From Clostridia bacterium (GTDB lineage: Bacteria; Bacillota; Clostridia; Saccharofermentanales; Saccharofermentanaceae), in assembly GCA_016287245.1 (NCBI GenBank), contig JAEEWG010000003.1, positions 93,031-157,030 on the forward strand: DNA of 64,000 nucleotides. The letters run 5' to 3'. Position 1 is the stretch's first letter, and the number at the start of each line of letters is the position of its first letter. This document shows, in pieces, positions 53,496-62,763 of the stretch. Made by a program: the position numbers and the translations under genes. Under the pieces are notes generated by a model. The model saw only the letters and a list, made by a program, of their open reading frames with translations. It did no database searches and had not been told where the DNA came from.

Positions 53496-55121
53496 TTACG
53501 GGATCTGCACCGGATAACGGGACTCGTCGTAGCTGTGGTAACCGCGGTGGGTCTGGGAATACTGCTTCATCTGTGAAGATGTCCACATAAAGAATCTCGT
53601 TCCGTCTTCCTTGGTCAGCGCGTCACAGTGGTACCAGACACCATCGATCTTGACGGCATTCCAGAAGTGCTGCGCGTAGGTGATCGGATATCTTTCGATC
53701 ATGAATGTCTCAAAACCGGCACGCGTATAGAGCGCATGGCAGGTCGACGCGATGGTGAAGCAGTCGCCGATATGGTTCTTCAGACCGTCATAGGCGCCCT
53801 GGATCCAGCTGACCTTCTCGGCATGGCCCTTGTAGGTGATCGTCCAGTCGACCCAGTTAAAGATCGCTTCGACCTTCTGCTTGTCGGTCATGCTGTCATT
53901 GATGAGGTTGGCGAGGATCTTGTCGCAGAGCTCCCAGACATCATCTTCTGTATACGGACGGTAAACGACCGTGACCTTGATCTTCACTTCCGTCTTATTA
54001 CCCGCCTTGTCCTGCGCGGAATAAATGACGCTATAGGTGCCTTCTTTATTGAGGTCCACCTCAGAGTTATCGACCGTGAAGGTAATGTCCGGATCTGCGT
54101 TGTCCGTAACACTTACCCGGTCCTTATAGGCGATCGCCTGTCCCGTGATGACACTGATATCCTTGGTACCGGAGATGACCGGTGCCTCATCGTCTGTCTT
54201 CAAGTTGATGTGGGACGTGAAGACCGCTTCGTTTCCGCCGTTATCGGTAAGGCGGATCTTAACATCTCTTTCGCCCGCCTCGTCCCAGCGCGGGTCTTCC
54301 ACGAATTCCGCCTTCACCTCAGTCGCATCCACGATGTTCTCGAGAAGATCCTCCGGTTTTTTCGGATAGCACGCGAAGCCCTCGTAATCGATGCCCTTGG
54401 CGGTCGGCGGTGTCGTATCGAGAAGATGGAGAACGCTCTCATAGCGGATGCCGTCCACACTGAAGGCGATGGTATAGTCGCCCGGCTGGTCCATCTTGAT
54501 GGTGCTTAAAGGGGTAAGGAGAGTGGCGTCCTTTTCTCCAAAGGCAAAAGAACTGACGTCCGGCTTCTTGCTGCCGGCCTCTCTTGTAACTTCCGGATAG
54601 ATCCCGATGACCTGAAGCTGCGTCGTCGCTGTCGAGATATTGCCGCCAAGGTCGCGGCAGGTCAGGGTAATGTCCTGCATGCCCACATGTTCAAAGTCCG
54701 GTTCGGTCTGAAAACCGACCGTGCAGGCTGTCTGGTCGTCCATGGAGACGACGAAATCCTCCGCGGTAAGCGGGATGCCGAACATCGTCGACTTCGGAGA
54801 TGCGGAGATCTGCGGCGCGACCGTGTCTGTCACGACGAGTCTGGAAGAATAGGTCTTCTTCCCGATCTGGATCGTAATGGGGTATTCTCCCGGAACGCAG
54901 ACATCGTAAGCAGATGTTCCGTACTGGAACGCTGCGCTCTTCTTATCTTTTTTGAAACGGACGAAGTCGGATGCACTGACCGGAGTTCCGGCTTCCACCG
55001 AGCACTCCTTATATACCCGTTTTTCTTTATCGATATAGATGTTCAGCGCCATCAGCGCTCCGAGAAGCACTACGACAGCGATTGCAATGCCGATGATCCG
55101 GCGGCGCAAGGCTTTCTTCAT
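53496..55121 (-). CDS. Membrane-anchored Ig-like and transglutaminase-core protein
   Basis: 541 aa. N-terminal membrane anchor (about 9-27), then several Ig-like (DUF5011/HYR-type) modules: VTDTVAPQISASPK near 92, LDTTPPTAKGIDY near 233, DDEAPVISGTKDISVITGQ near 309. A transglutaminase-like core follows with Cys454 in GDCFTIAST, His485 in AQHFWNAV and Asp500 in HCDAL, the full catalytic triad. Probably acts on or within the wall, as a peptidase, crosslinker or binding module. First gene of the five-gene acylation operon; an AT-rich gap of 89 nt upstream may hold a promoter. Confidence 0.83.
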   Translation of the reverse strand: MKKALRRRIIGIAIAVVVLLGALMALNIYIDKEKRVYKECSVEAGTPVSASDFVRFKKDKKSAAFQYGTSAYDVCVPGEYPITIQIGKKTYSSRLVVTDTVAPQISASPKSTMFGIPLTAEDFVVSMDDQTACTVGFQTEPDFEHVGMQDITLTCRDLGGNISTATTQLQVIGIYPEVTREAGSKKPDVSSFAFGEKDATLLTPLSTIKMDQPGDYTIAFSVDGIRYESVLHLLDTTPPTAKGIDYEGFACYPKKPEDLLENIVDATEVKAEFVEDPRWDEAGERDVKIRLTDNGGNEAVFTSHINLKTDDEAPVISGTKDISVITGQAIAYKDRVSVTDNADPDITFTVDNSEVDLNKEGTYSVIYSAQDKAGNKTEVKIKVTVVYRPYTEDDVWELCDKILANLINDSMTDKQKVEAIFNWVDWTITYKGHAEKVSWIQGAYDGLKNHIGDCFTIASTCHALYTRAGFETFMIERYPITYAQHFWNAVKIDGVWYHCDALTKEDGTRFFMWTSSQMKQYSQTHRGYHSYDESRYPVQIP

Positions 55122-55210
55122 CTTTTTATCGTCCTCCGTTTAGAAGATCCGATCTGAACTTCACTCTGATCGAGCGAAATTCAAATTTTTCTTATACTAC
55201 TATATCACGC

Positions 55211-55969
55211 TTAGCCGTTTTCGGCACCTGCCGATTGCGGCAGATCCGCGAGCACCTTCATCGACCATCCCGCGTCGATGAGCTCGTATTCCGTCGACTC
55301 TTTTTTCGGAAGTCTGTCCGAGAACATGGAGACGACCTCATCGTAAAGGCCTTCCGGGAACTCCGCCCACAGTCTTCTTCCGTCTTTTCCGAAAATGGTC
55401 AGGCCGTTTTTCCCGTTCTGCTGCTCGAAAAGAACCAGCACCGCTTCAAATCCCGGTGTCTGCTTGATGAACTGGGCAAACACGAATGCTTTGGAAAGCT
55501 CGACGAACCGGTCATCGAGGCCGGCGTCCGCGATCTTGATCTTCTCGCTGAGCTCATGGAGATTTCGGACTGCTCTCATGGTGCAGACTTTCGCCGCCTT
55601 GAGCATATCCGCCGACCAGGTCTTCTGCTGGGCATTCAGTGCCTGGAGAGCTTCCTCGGTCTGATCCGGAAGAAGATAGATCATAAGGGCTTTGCCCATA
55701 TCGTCGTAAAGAAGAGGATATGTGACCGACATGGTCTCCTTGCAGTCCGGGCAGGTATAGTGGAAGAAAGATCCGTCGAGGATCTTCTCTTTTTCTTCAG
55801 GATGCAGGGAAACATTCACGCAGGCCCGAAGGGTCAGTTCGCTTTTTTTGCCGCAGCGGGCGCATGTGATCTCCGCCTTCACGGGCTTGTACTGCTCGTT
55901 CTCGCCCGGCTTGAGATCAAATTCCATCTTCTCATCGGACTTCGCGCCCGATGCTGTTTCTTTACTCAT
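55211..55969 (-). CDS. CpXC domain protein
   Basis: 252 aa, cytosolic. The family motif pairs are present: ITCARCGKKSELTL near 35 and HYTCPDCKETMSVTYPLLYDD near 70, giving the two C-x-x-C/C-P-x-C zinc-ribbon strands that name CpXC. The following helices (about 100-250) match the usual unassigned second half. Function unknown. 16 nt after the amidase gene. Confidence 0.82.
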   Translation of the reverse strand: MSKETASGAKSDEKMEFDLKPGENEQYKPVKAEITCARCGKKSELTLRACVNVSLHPEEKEKILDGSFFHYTCPDCKETMSVTYPLLYDDMGKALMIYLLPDQTEEALQALNAQQKTWSADMLKAAKVCTMRAVRNLHELSEKIKIADAGLDDRFVELSKAFVFAQFIKQTPGFEAVLVLFEQQNGKNGLTIFGKDGRRLWAEFPEGLYDEVVSMFSDRLPKKESTEYELIDAGWSMKVLADLPQSAGAENG

Positions 55970-55985
55970 TGGAAAGACCTTCCTT

Positions 55986-57071
55986 TTATCTGTTTTGTTT
56001 CATCTTGTAGCAGAACGCCGCTACGCCCTGGCAGATCTTCATCTGGTAATCCGAATCCGACAGGAGCCTGTCGTCTTCACTGTTCGTCATGAATCCCATC
56101 TCCAGAAGGAAAGACGGCACGGAAGTCGCCCAGTTCAGGCCGCTGTAGCGGGTCGAAGCATCACATCCTCTGTACTTGGAACCGGTTGCTTCGGCAAGGC
56201 AGTTGCCGAGCCAGTTGCCCCACTTGACCTGACTGTCCGCAAGTTCGCCACGGCTGCATACGAATACACCGATACCGCGGGAAGAGGAACTGTCGCCGGC
56301 ATCGCAGTGCAGGCGCAGGAACACATCCGCATTATTATCCACGGCGATCTGGGCACGCTCGACATTACTGATGTCCACGTCATTGCTGGTTCGGGTCATG
56401 ATGACCGTCGCGCCCATGCCCTGGAGCACATCTCTCATCTTCAGACCGATCTCCAGGACCACTTCATATTCAGGTCTTCCGGTCGAAACGCCCTTCGTTC
56501 CGGCGGATACTTTCGCTTTTTTTTCATCTGACCACGGAGCTACCGATTCCGTATCGGAATTGGCATGTCTCTGATGGCCCGGGTCGATCACGATGACCAT
56601 TCCGGAAAGATCGTAAGAAGTGCCGGGATTCGGTGTCGTTTTCGTAGGCTCTGGTGTCGTCTCCGGAACCGTCGTCGGCTCCGCTGTGGTTTCTGTCGTC
56701 GATTCTGTCGGCTCCGGCGTCGCTGTCGGTTCCGGTGTTGCGGTCGGCTCCGGACTCGGCGTCGGGGTTTCTGTCGGCGTCGGTGTTTCCGTCGGGGTCG
56801 GGGTATCTGTCGGAGCCGGTGTCGGTTCCGTCGTGCTTTCTTCTGATGTTGAGGACGTCGCCTCGGTCGCCGTGATCGAAGGCGGCGTTTCCGATGAATC
56901 TTCCGTCAGCGTCGTCGTGACATTCGTCGGATCTTTTCCATTCGAAAGAGACTCCTTCGTCTCAGCGGATTTCTTCCACGGGCCGATCAGGAAAAGCAGT
57001 GCGACGGTAGTGATTACCAAAAGACAGGTGATGACCGTCATGATGCTCAGCATTCTTTTGTTTTTCTTCAT
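55986..57071 (-). CDS. N-acetylmuramoyl-L-alanine amidase
   Basis: 361 aa. N-terminal membrane segment (about 8-28), a long Pro/Thr/Glu repeat region with PTPTETPTPTET-type units (about 55-140), then the Amidase_3 domain: VIVIDPGHQ near 159, EYEVVLEIG near 197, LRLHCDAGD near 254 and SFLLEMGFMTNSED near 324, giving the His, Glu, His and catalytic Glu. Cuts the bond between muramic acid and the stem peptide outside the cell. The start overlaps the previous stop (ATGA). Confidence 0.92.
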   Translation of the reverse strand: MKKNKRMLSIMTVITCLLVITTVALLFLIGPWKKSAETKESLSNGKDPTNVTTTLTEDSSETPPSITATEATSSTSEESTTEPTPAPTDTPTPTETPTPTETPTPSPEPTATPEPTATPEPTESTTETTAEPTTVPETTPEPTKTTPNPGTSYDLSGMVIVIDPGHQRHANSDTESVAPWSDEKKAKVSAGTKGVSTGRPEYEVVLEIGLKMRDVLQGMGATVIMTRTSNDVDISNVERAQIAVDNNADVFLRLHCDAGDSSSSRGIGVFVCSRGELADSQVKWGNWLGNCLAEATGSKYRGCDASTRYSGLNWATSVPSFLLEMGFMTNSEDDRLLSDSDYQMKICQGVAAFCYKMKQNR

Positions 57072-58648
57072 GTTTCAACCTCAATCGCAGCTTCGGTCAG
57101 CTTAGAGCCGTCCGGGTTATATATCTTCAGTTTCAATGGTCCTTTACTTACCTTTTCCATATCGATCAGGATGTGCGCACAGTCGGAGTTGATCATGACG
57201 GCGGTGCCCTCATCCACTTTCCTGCCGGAGCCGTCCTCCAGCTCATATGCAAAAGTCATATATTTCCAGAACGAGTACGTCGAGAAATAATAATATACTA
57301 TTTTACTATCTTTCGGAACTTTTGTAATGACATCTATGCCATCTTGATCCGTACACCAGTTTTCCACCAGGATCGCCGCGATCGTGCTGTCCGTCTTGAA
57401 TTCTTCGCCTTTTCCGATCATGAGGAACTCCGTCTCCCAGATAACGTTTTCTGTCATATCTGTCACCGTCAGGCGGTAAGACCCTGTCTCCTTCGGCACG
57501 AAGCCGTCAAAGTCCAAACGTGTTTTCAGGTCGGATATGGTAAAAGATCCGGAATGCACCTGTGTGCCGGAGGGGTCGTTATCGTCGAATTTCCGGATCT
57601 CATATCCGGCGATCATACCTGCTTTGACATACGGGACTTCCACTTCGGCGCGCATGATCTTATCGCCCACATGGAAGCCGGGCGTCAACTTACCGTTTTC
57701 ATCCAGCATGGAGATCTTCGTTACGCTCATCTGCACCGGGATCGCCTCTTCATCGCTGTAGATCTGAATACAGCCGACCGAAATGATCGAGCCGTTTCCG
57801 TCGTAGACATAGCAGGCGATCCAGCCGACCGGAAGCTTATATCCGGGCTCCCAGACGCACTTGATCAGGTTCGAGTTTCCGGAGATCTGATATTCCCCGA
57901 TGTATACATTACTGTTTTCATCATTGAATTCAAAAGTGATCTTCTCGCCAATACAGTTCTCCCACGGCACGACCGTAAAGAGGATATATTCATCCGATTC
58001 GTGGTAGCCGAGAACCTCGTTAAAATCCTTATCGTACCAGGCATTGGAAAACTCGGTGATCGTCATGGCCGTCGGCTTTGCGGTCGTCGTCGGCGCGACA
58101 TCAAAATGCAGATCATCTAAAAACGAGAACATCCCGCTGATCACCGAATCGACGCTTTCCGCTTCGATCAGCCAGTTCTTCGAAAAGACCAGTTCAACGT
58201 CATAGCGGAGTTCTTTTTCCTTCGCTTCCTTTACCGCATTGGCTACTTCCGTGATGGAGCTGTCGCTGCTGATCTTCTTCTGGAGATCTTTTATATCGAA
58301 ATAGGAAAATATAAGGACAGCGGTGCCTGTCTCTTCAGCTTCGTCACAGGAGACCTTTTCGACCGAAAAAGAGATCCTTTTTCTGGCCGCCTCCAGGATG
58401 CTTTTTACCTCGGAATCCTTATAGCCCTTGAGCTTTTCCAGTTCCGTGCTCTTGCCGCTTATGAGCTTATCTATCTTGTCATATTTTCCAATTTTATAAT
58501 ACGCACCAAAATCATCCAGCATGGATTCGGCTTTCTTATTCACGTCATCCTTACCGGTAGATTTCTTCGAAGTTCTGCACCCTCCCAAAAACACCGACAT
58601 CATCATGACACAGGCCAGCGCCAGTGCCTGAAATCTCAACTTGCTCAT
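57068..58648 (-). CDS. Large lipoprotein of unknown function
   Basis: 526 aa from the ATG at 58648 (AAAGGAGG seven bases before; the frame opens 14 codons earlier). Lipobox FLGGC. An alpha-helical first part (about 25-165, rich in Lys/Asp/Glu, resembling DUF5105-like regions), then beta-rich segments with KLTPGFHVGDKIMRAEVEV and KETGSYRLTVTDMTENVIW that look like Ig-type folds. No catalytic motif. First of the amidase operon. Confidence 0.72.
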   Translation of the reverse strand: MSKLRFQALALACVMMMSVFLGGCRTSKKSTGKDDVNKKAESMLDDFGAYYKIGKYDKIDKLISGKSTELEKLKGYKDSEVKSILEAARKRISFSVEKVSCDEAEETGTAVLIFSYFDIKDLQKKISSDSSITEVANAVKEAKEKELRYDVELVFSKNWLIEAESVDSVISGMFSFLDDLHFDVAPTTTAKPTAMTITEFSNAWYDKDFNEVLGYHESDEYILFTVVPWENCIGEKITFEFNDENSNVYIGEYQISGNSNLIKCVWEPGYKLPVGWIACYVYDGNGSIISVGCIQIYSDEEAIPVQMSVTKISMLDENGKLTPGFHVGDKIMRAEVEVPYVKAGMIAGYEIRKFDDNDPSGTQVHSGSFTISDLKTRLDFDGFVPKETGSYRLTVTDMTENVIWETEFLMIGKGEEFKTDSTIAAILVENWCTDQDGIDVITKVPKDSKIVYYYFSTYSFWKYMTFAYELEDGSGRKVDEGTAVMINSDCAHILIDMEKVSKGPLKLKIYNPDGSKLTEAAIEVET

Positions 58649-58862
58649 GGTGGTCCTCCTTTTTCTGCTGCTTCTAGTTTGCGCCTTCACGGGAAAAGAA
58701 GCAAGCAGGACTATTTCTTTTTCGTTAAGTTATTTTGAAAATTCCATCAAACTGTAATCAAAAGACTTTTTTATTCCTCTGCTCCTGTGTTATTATTTGT
58801 ATGGTTGGTTATCTTCATTGAAGTTATGATCTACTTGGGGGGAAGGGAGCAGTTTTTCTTTC

Positions 58863-60362
58863 ATGAAACTGTCGGAATTGACAAAATACAAGAACATCAC
58901 CATCCAGTGCCATGACAATCCGGACCCGGATGCGATCGCTTCAGGCTTCGCCCTATATAGATACTTTAAAAGTCATAGATGCAACGTTCGCCTGATCTAC
59001 AGCGGTCAGACCAAAATCACCAAAGTCAATCTCACCATGATGATCGAGATGTTCCGCATCCCGATCGAGTACTGCGTCTCCAACTTCGGTTCCTGTGATC
59101 TACTGATCACGACCGACTGCCAGTATCGCTCCGGTAATGTGCGCTTTTTCCCTGCGCCGGTCGTCGCCGTGATCGACCACCACCAGTTCTGCGGGATCGA
59201 CGTAGATTACTCCTATATCCAGCCGAATGTCGGCTCCTGCTGCACCTTGATCTGGCAGCTGTTCCGTAACGAGGGCATCGATATCAACAAAGACCCGATC
59301 TGTGCCACTGCTCTTTACTACGGACTTTACTGTGACACGAACCAGTTCAGTGAACTTTATCACCCGCTCGACAGAGATATGCGTGATGCGCTGGCATTTG
59401 ACCAGTCCGCTGTCGTGCGGCTTTCGAACTCGAATCTTTCCTTAAGCGAATTATCCATCGCCGCACAGGCATTAAATGACTTCACCTTTGACAGCGAGCT
59501 GCGCCTCGTGATCGTACAGGTAAAGCCCTGCGACCCGAATATTCTGGGTCTCATCTCCGACTTCCTGATCCAGGTCGACCGTGTGGATATCTGTATCGCC
59601 TATAACGAAACATATACAGGTTACAAACTTTCGATCAGAAGCTGTATCAAGGAGACCAAAGCCAGCGAGCTGGCCGAATTCATTACCGAAGGCATCGGCC
59701 ACGGCGGCGGACATAAGAACAAGGCCGGTGGTTTCATCAGTAAGGATGAATATGCTTCCAAGTATGGTCCGAAGCGCATGATGCAGTTCCTGCGCGAGAA
59801 ACTGACGAAATATTCCGGCGAGTGCGAGATCCTTCGTGCCGGTGTCGATAAGGTCAGCGTGGAAGGCTGTCACCGTTTCCGCAAAAAGAGGATCCCTGTG
59901 GGCGTCGTTTTCTGCAAGGACTTCGTATCTGCCAACACACCTCTTCTGGTACGTACACTCGAAGGCGATATCGATATCAATGCCAATGCCGACACCTGCA
60001 TCATGGTCGGTGTCTCAGGCGATATCGTACCGATCTCCCTCGACCGTTTCAAAGAGACCTACGATATGTGCAGTGCCAAGTCGAATGTTTCTTCGGAATA
60101 CCGTCCGACGATCAAGAACTTAAGATCCGGCGAGACCTTCGATCTTGTAGATCACATCCGTTCCTGCATCACCAAGGGTTCGGAATATGTCTACATGAAG
60201 CCGATCACAAGTTCCGTCAAGATCTTCACCGTATGGGATGCCAATAACTATGTGCGCGGCACCGAAGGCGACTATATCGCCATCCGTGAGAACGACCTTT
60301 CGGACTTCTATATCGTGGAAAGAGATCTTTTCAAGCGGACATACGAACCGGCGGACAAGTGA
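58863..60362 (+). CDS. DHH family phosphoesterase (NrnA/pAp-phosphatase-like)
   Basis: 499 aa. DHH domain: HDNPDPDAIASG near 18, LLITTDCQ near 80 and IDHHQF near 102. The DHHA1 domain ends with GHGGGHKNKAGGF near 279. Family members cut short oligonucleotides or nucleoside phosphates. About 190 C-terminal residues (310-499) are extra to the usual NrnA size and are not recognised. The stop is followed at once by the stop of the convergent solenoid gene. Confidence 0.87.
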   Translation: MKLSELTKYKNITIQCHDNPDPDAIASGFALYRYFKSHRCNVRLIYSGQTKITKVNLTMMIEMFRIPIEYCVSNFGSCDLLITTDCQYRSGNVRFFPAPVVAVIDHHQFCGIDVDYSYIQPNVGSCCTLIWQLFRNEGIDINKDPICATALYYGLYCDTNQFSELYHPLDRDMRDALAFDQSAVVRLSNSNLSLSELSIAAQALNDFTFDSELRLVIVQVKPCDPNILGLISDFLIQVDRVDICIAYNETYTGYKLSIRSCIKETKASELAEFITEGIGHGGGHKNKAGGFISKDEYASKYGPKRMMQFLREKLTKYSGECEILRAGVDKVSVEGCHRFRKKRIPVGVVFCKDFVSANTPLLVRTLEGDIDINANADTCIMVGVSGDIVPISLDRFKETYDMCSAKSNVSSEYRPTIKNLRSGETFDLVDHIRSCITKGSEYVYMKPITSSVKIFTVWDANNYVRGTEGDYIAIRENDLSDFYIVERDLFKRTYEPADK

Positions 60363-62567
60363 TCAGCCGAAGAGACCTTTCTTCACGATATCCGATTCTC
60401 TGACGCCCTGAAGATAGATACCGTCATCCAGATCGATCGAATACCCGCCGTTAAGGTCAAGATCCTCGATCGTTCCTGATACGAGTTTGCCATAGCGCCG
60501 TACATTTACGCGTTCTCCGATATGAAACTTCCTCGGTTTGCTGCTCCAGGAGCGATACTTCTCCTGGGGCTCTTTTCTTCCGCTCGCTTTCTTAACGATC
60601 TCACTGGCCACGAAGAGCGCTCCGAGATGACCCAGAAGTCCCGGTTTCTTTCCGGATGTATCGGCATAATCATAAGAATCGTCATATTCTTCCTCGTCCT
60701 CTTCATCAAAGGCGTGTGTCTTCTGCTTATTATCGATCTGATAAAGCAGCTCGTCATCTACACTATATTTCAGATCCTGAAGCTGCGTCTCCGTAAAGTG
60801 CACATTATTCTTGAAGGAATGGGCCATCACGTCGGTCATGAGCTTGCTGTCCACAGCCTCGCTCAGCTCCATGACCTGTTTTGCTGTGAAATATCCGCCC
60901 GCTTCCATGATGGACCGCAGAACTTTCTCGCACGTCCGTTCGTCGCAATTCTCGGCGATGTACTTGATCTCATTGAACTTAAGGTTTCTGCCTTTTTCCG
61001 AATTCATAAGAATGAGATCGGCCATATCTTCCTGAGATTCAGAGTTTTCACAGATCTCGATCAGATCCATATTACTGATCGAGGTTCCGCAGCGCTTCGC
61101 ATATCCGATCACTTTTCGCAGGAAATCTTCGCTGACATATTCGGACAGATCTTTTATATCCGAAGAAGTAACCTGAATACCATTATCCATCGAACACTGG
61201 AGCACTTTCTCAAGGTCCATATCGTTATAGGTTTCCGAAAACTCGATCAATTCCTCTACCTTATAGAGTTTCCCCTGTGCGATCGAATACAGGATCGCGG
61301 AAGAAGCTTCCTCTTCCTTTCCGTATTCGCTGATCGTCTCTATATCCCTGTCTGTGAGATCCTTTCCTTTCTTACCGATTGCATTTATTATTTCCTGGCT
61401 CTCCGCCTTCATCTCGCAGCCGCAGTCGAGCAGCGTCTGGATCTCACTTTTTTTGAAAACAGTTCCATGAGCCCTTGCATAGTCTACCAGTTTCTGACCC
61501 ATCTCATTGTCGACATAGTACTCCACGTAATTCACGATATCTTTTGCAGGAAACTCGATCCCGTCTTCCATCGCTTTGTTTAAGACCTTACAAAGGGTGT
61601 CGTCATCCACCAGTTCCGACACTTCACGGATCTGTGCCTGCGTCAGTTTCAGGCCGTTTTCCAAGGCTGTCTTAAGCGCCTTTTCATAAAGATCGCAGTT
61701 GACATATTCCAGTTCCCTGATATCAGAGAACGGAAAAGTACCGCCCTCCGAAATGAACTTGTCGTACACCTTTTCCAGTGTTTTTTCATCGGTAACTTCA
61801 TATAGGGAAACGATCTGTTTGGGGGTGAACTTTGTGCCTGCCTCGAGTGAATTCAGAACAAGTTTGCTCGTAAGCTCCTCGCTTAAAAATCCTAAAGACA
61901 GAAGTTCTTTGGCGGAGAATATCACGCCTTTCTCACAGGCGGCAGAAAACAGGGCTTCTTCTTTTTCAGATGAAACAAAATCTGTAAGCTCGATGATATC
62001 TTTTCCTTTGGTGATAAACCCCTTCTCCAGGGAATAACAGGCGATCCTTTCCAAGTGGGCTTCATCTGTATAATCCGCCAATTGCTCTATGTCTTTGGCT
62101 GTGACAGGTTCGCCTTTTTCCATAGCCAGATCCAGAAGATATCCGATGCTTTCCTCATTTGCTCCGGCATCACAAAGCTGCGAAATGCTCTTGACATCAA
62201 ACTCTACACCCTTCTCGACACACTTTCTGATCAGTGCTTCGCGGTTGGCTTCATCATCAAAATACATGTCGCAGATGTTTTTCGACGAGAACGGCACTCC
62301 CTTCGCCATAGCATCTTCAACAAGCATATTTACACAAGTATCGGGGAAATCGGAATAGTCCGAGAATCTGACAATGTCAGCTGCAGTAAAATTGACTCCA
62401 AGGGAAAGGAGCTTTTCGATGAAATACTGCATCTTCTCTCCGGGAAGATCCATCAGAAGAAGCTTCAGTTCTTCTTTCGTACCAACTTCTTCCAAAGAAG
62501 AAATGTCCTCGAATGAAGGACCTTCCTGTGTTTCATTTGCCAACTTGTAGAATTCATCCCACTTCAT
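60363..62567 (-). CDS. Alpha-solenoid protein with about 18 tandem repeats and an SH3-like tail
   Basis: 734 aa. From about residue 35 to 620 the chain is built of repeats of 30-33 residues: a start F/L/V-T-x-K-D-I-x-E-L, an acidic turn, and a second helix ending in A-x-E-x-G. Examples are FTAADIVRFSDY, FSSKNICDMY, LTQAQIREVSEL, VTSSDIKDLSEY, FTAKQVMELSEA. Two helices per repeat suggest a superhelical binding surface. No family recognised. After an acidic linker (about 640-660) and a hydrophobic patch, the tail GERVNVRRYG...ESDIVKKG (about 684-734) looks like a small SH3/Tudor-like barrel. No signal peptide. Convergent to the DHH gene with no gap. Confidence 0.75.
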   Translation of the reverse strand: MKWDEFYKLANETQEGPSFEDISSLEEVGTKEELKLLLMDLPGEKMQYFIEKLLSLGVNFTAADIVRFSDYSDFPDTCVNMLVEDAMAKGVPFSSKNICDMYFDDEANREALIRKCVEKGVEFDVKSISQLCDAGANEESIGYLLDLAMEKGEPVTAKDIEQLADYTDEAHLERIACYSLEKGFITKGKDIIELTDFVSSEKEEALFSAACEKGVIFSAKELLSLGFLSEELTSKLVLNSLEAGTKFTPKQIVSLYEVTDEKTLEKVYDKFISEGGTFPFSDIRELEYVNCDLYEKALKTALENGLKLTQAQIREVSELVDDDTLCKVLNKAMEDGIEFPAKDIVNYVEYYVDNEMGQKLVDYARAHGTVFKKSEIQTLLDCGCEMKAESQEIINAIGKKGKDLTDRDIETISEYGKEEEASSAILYSIAQGKLYKVEELIEFSETYNDMDLEKVLQCSMDNGIQVTSSDIKDLSEYVSEDFLRKVIGYAKRCGTSISNMDLIEICENSESQEDMADLILMNSEKGRNLKFNEIKYIAENCDERTCEKVLRSIMEAGGYFTAKQVMELSEAVDSKLMTDVMAHSFKNNVHFTETQLQDLKYSVDDELLYQIDNKQKTHAFDEEDEEEYDDSYDYADTSGKKPGLLGHLGALFVASEIVKKASGRKEPQEKYRSWSSKPRKFHIGERVNVRRYGKLVSGTIEDLDLNGGYSIDLDDGIYLQGVRESDIVKKGLFG

Positions 62568-62763
62568 CAGGCACCACCCCGTCGATCAGCAGTTGCGCAT
62601 ACCCTTAACGATTTCATTATACAACGCAGATCTATGCTAATAAATGATGAGAGAGATTATCATGATCCAGATTGAACGAAAGATGTTCTCAATATATGGT
62701 AATATGTTTTTAGACATCAGTGATTCTGCCACGACGAAGTTATATTTTTCTGGGAGGAAGACT

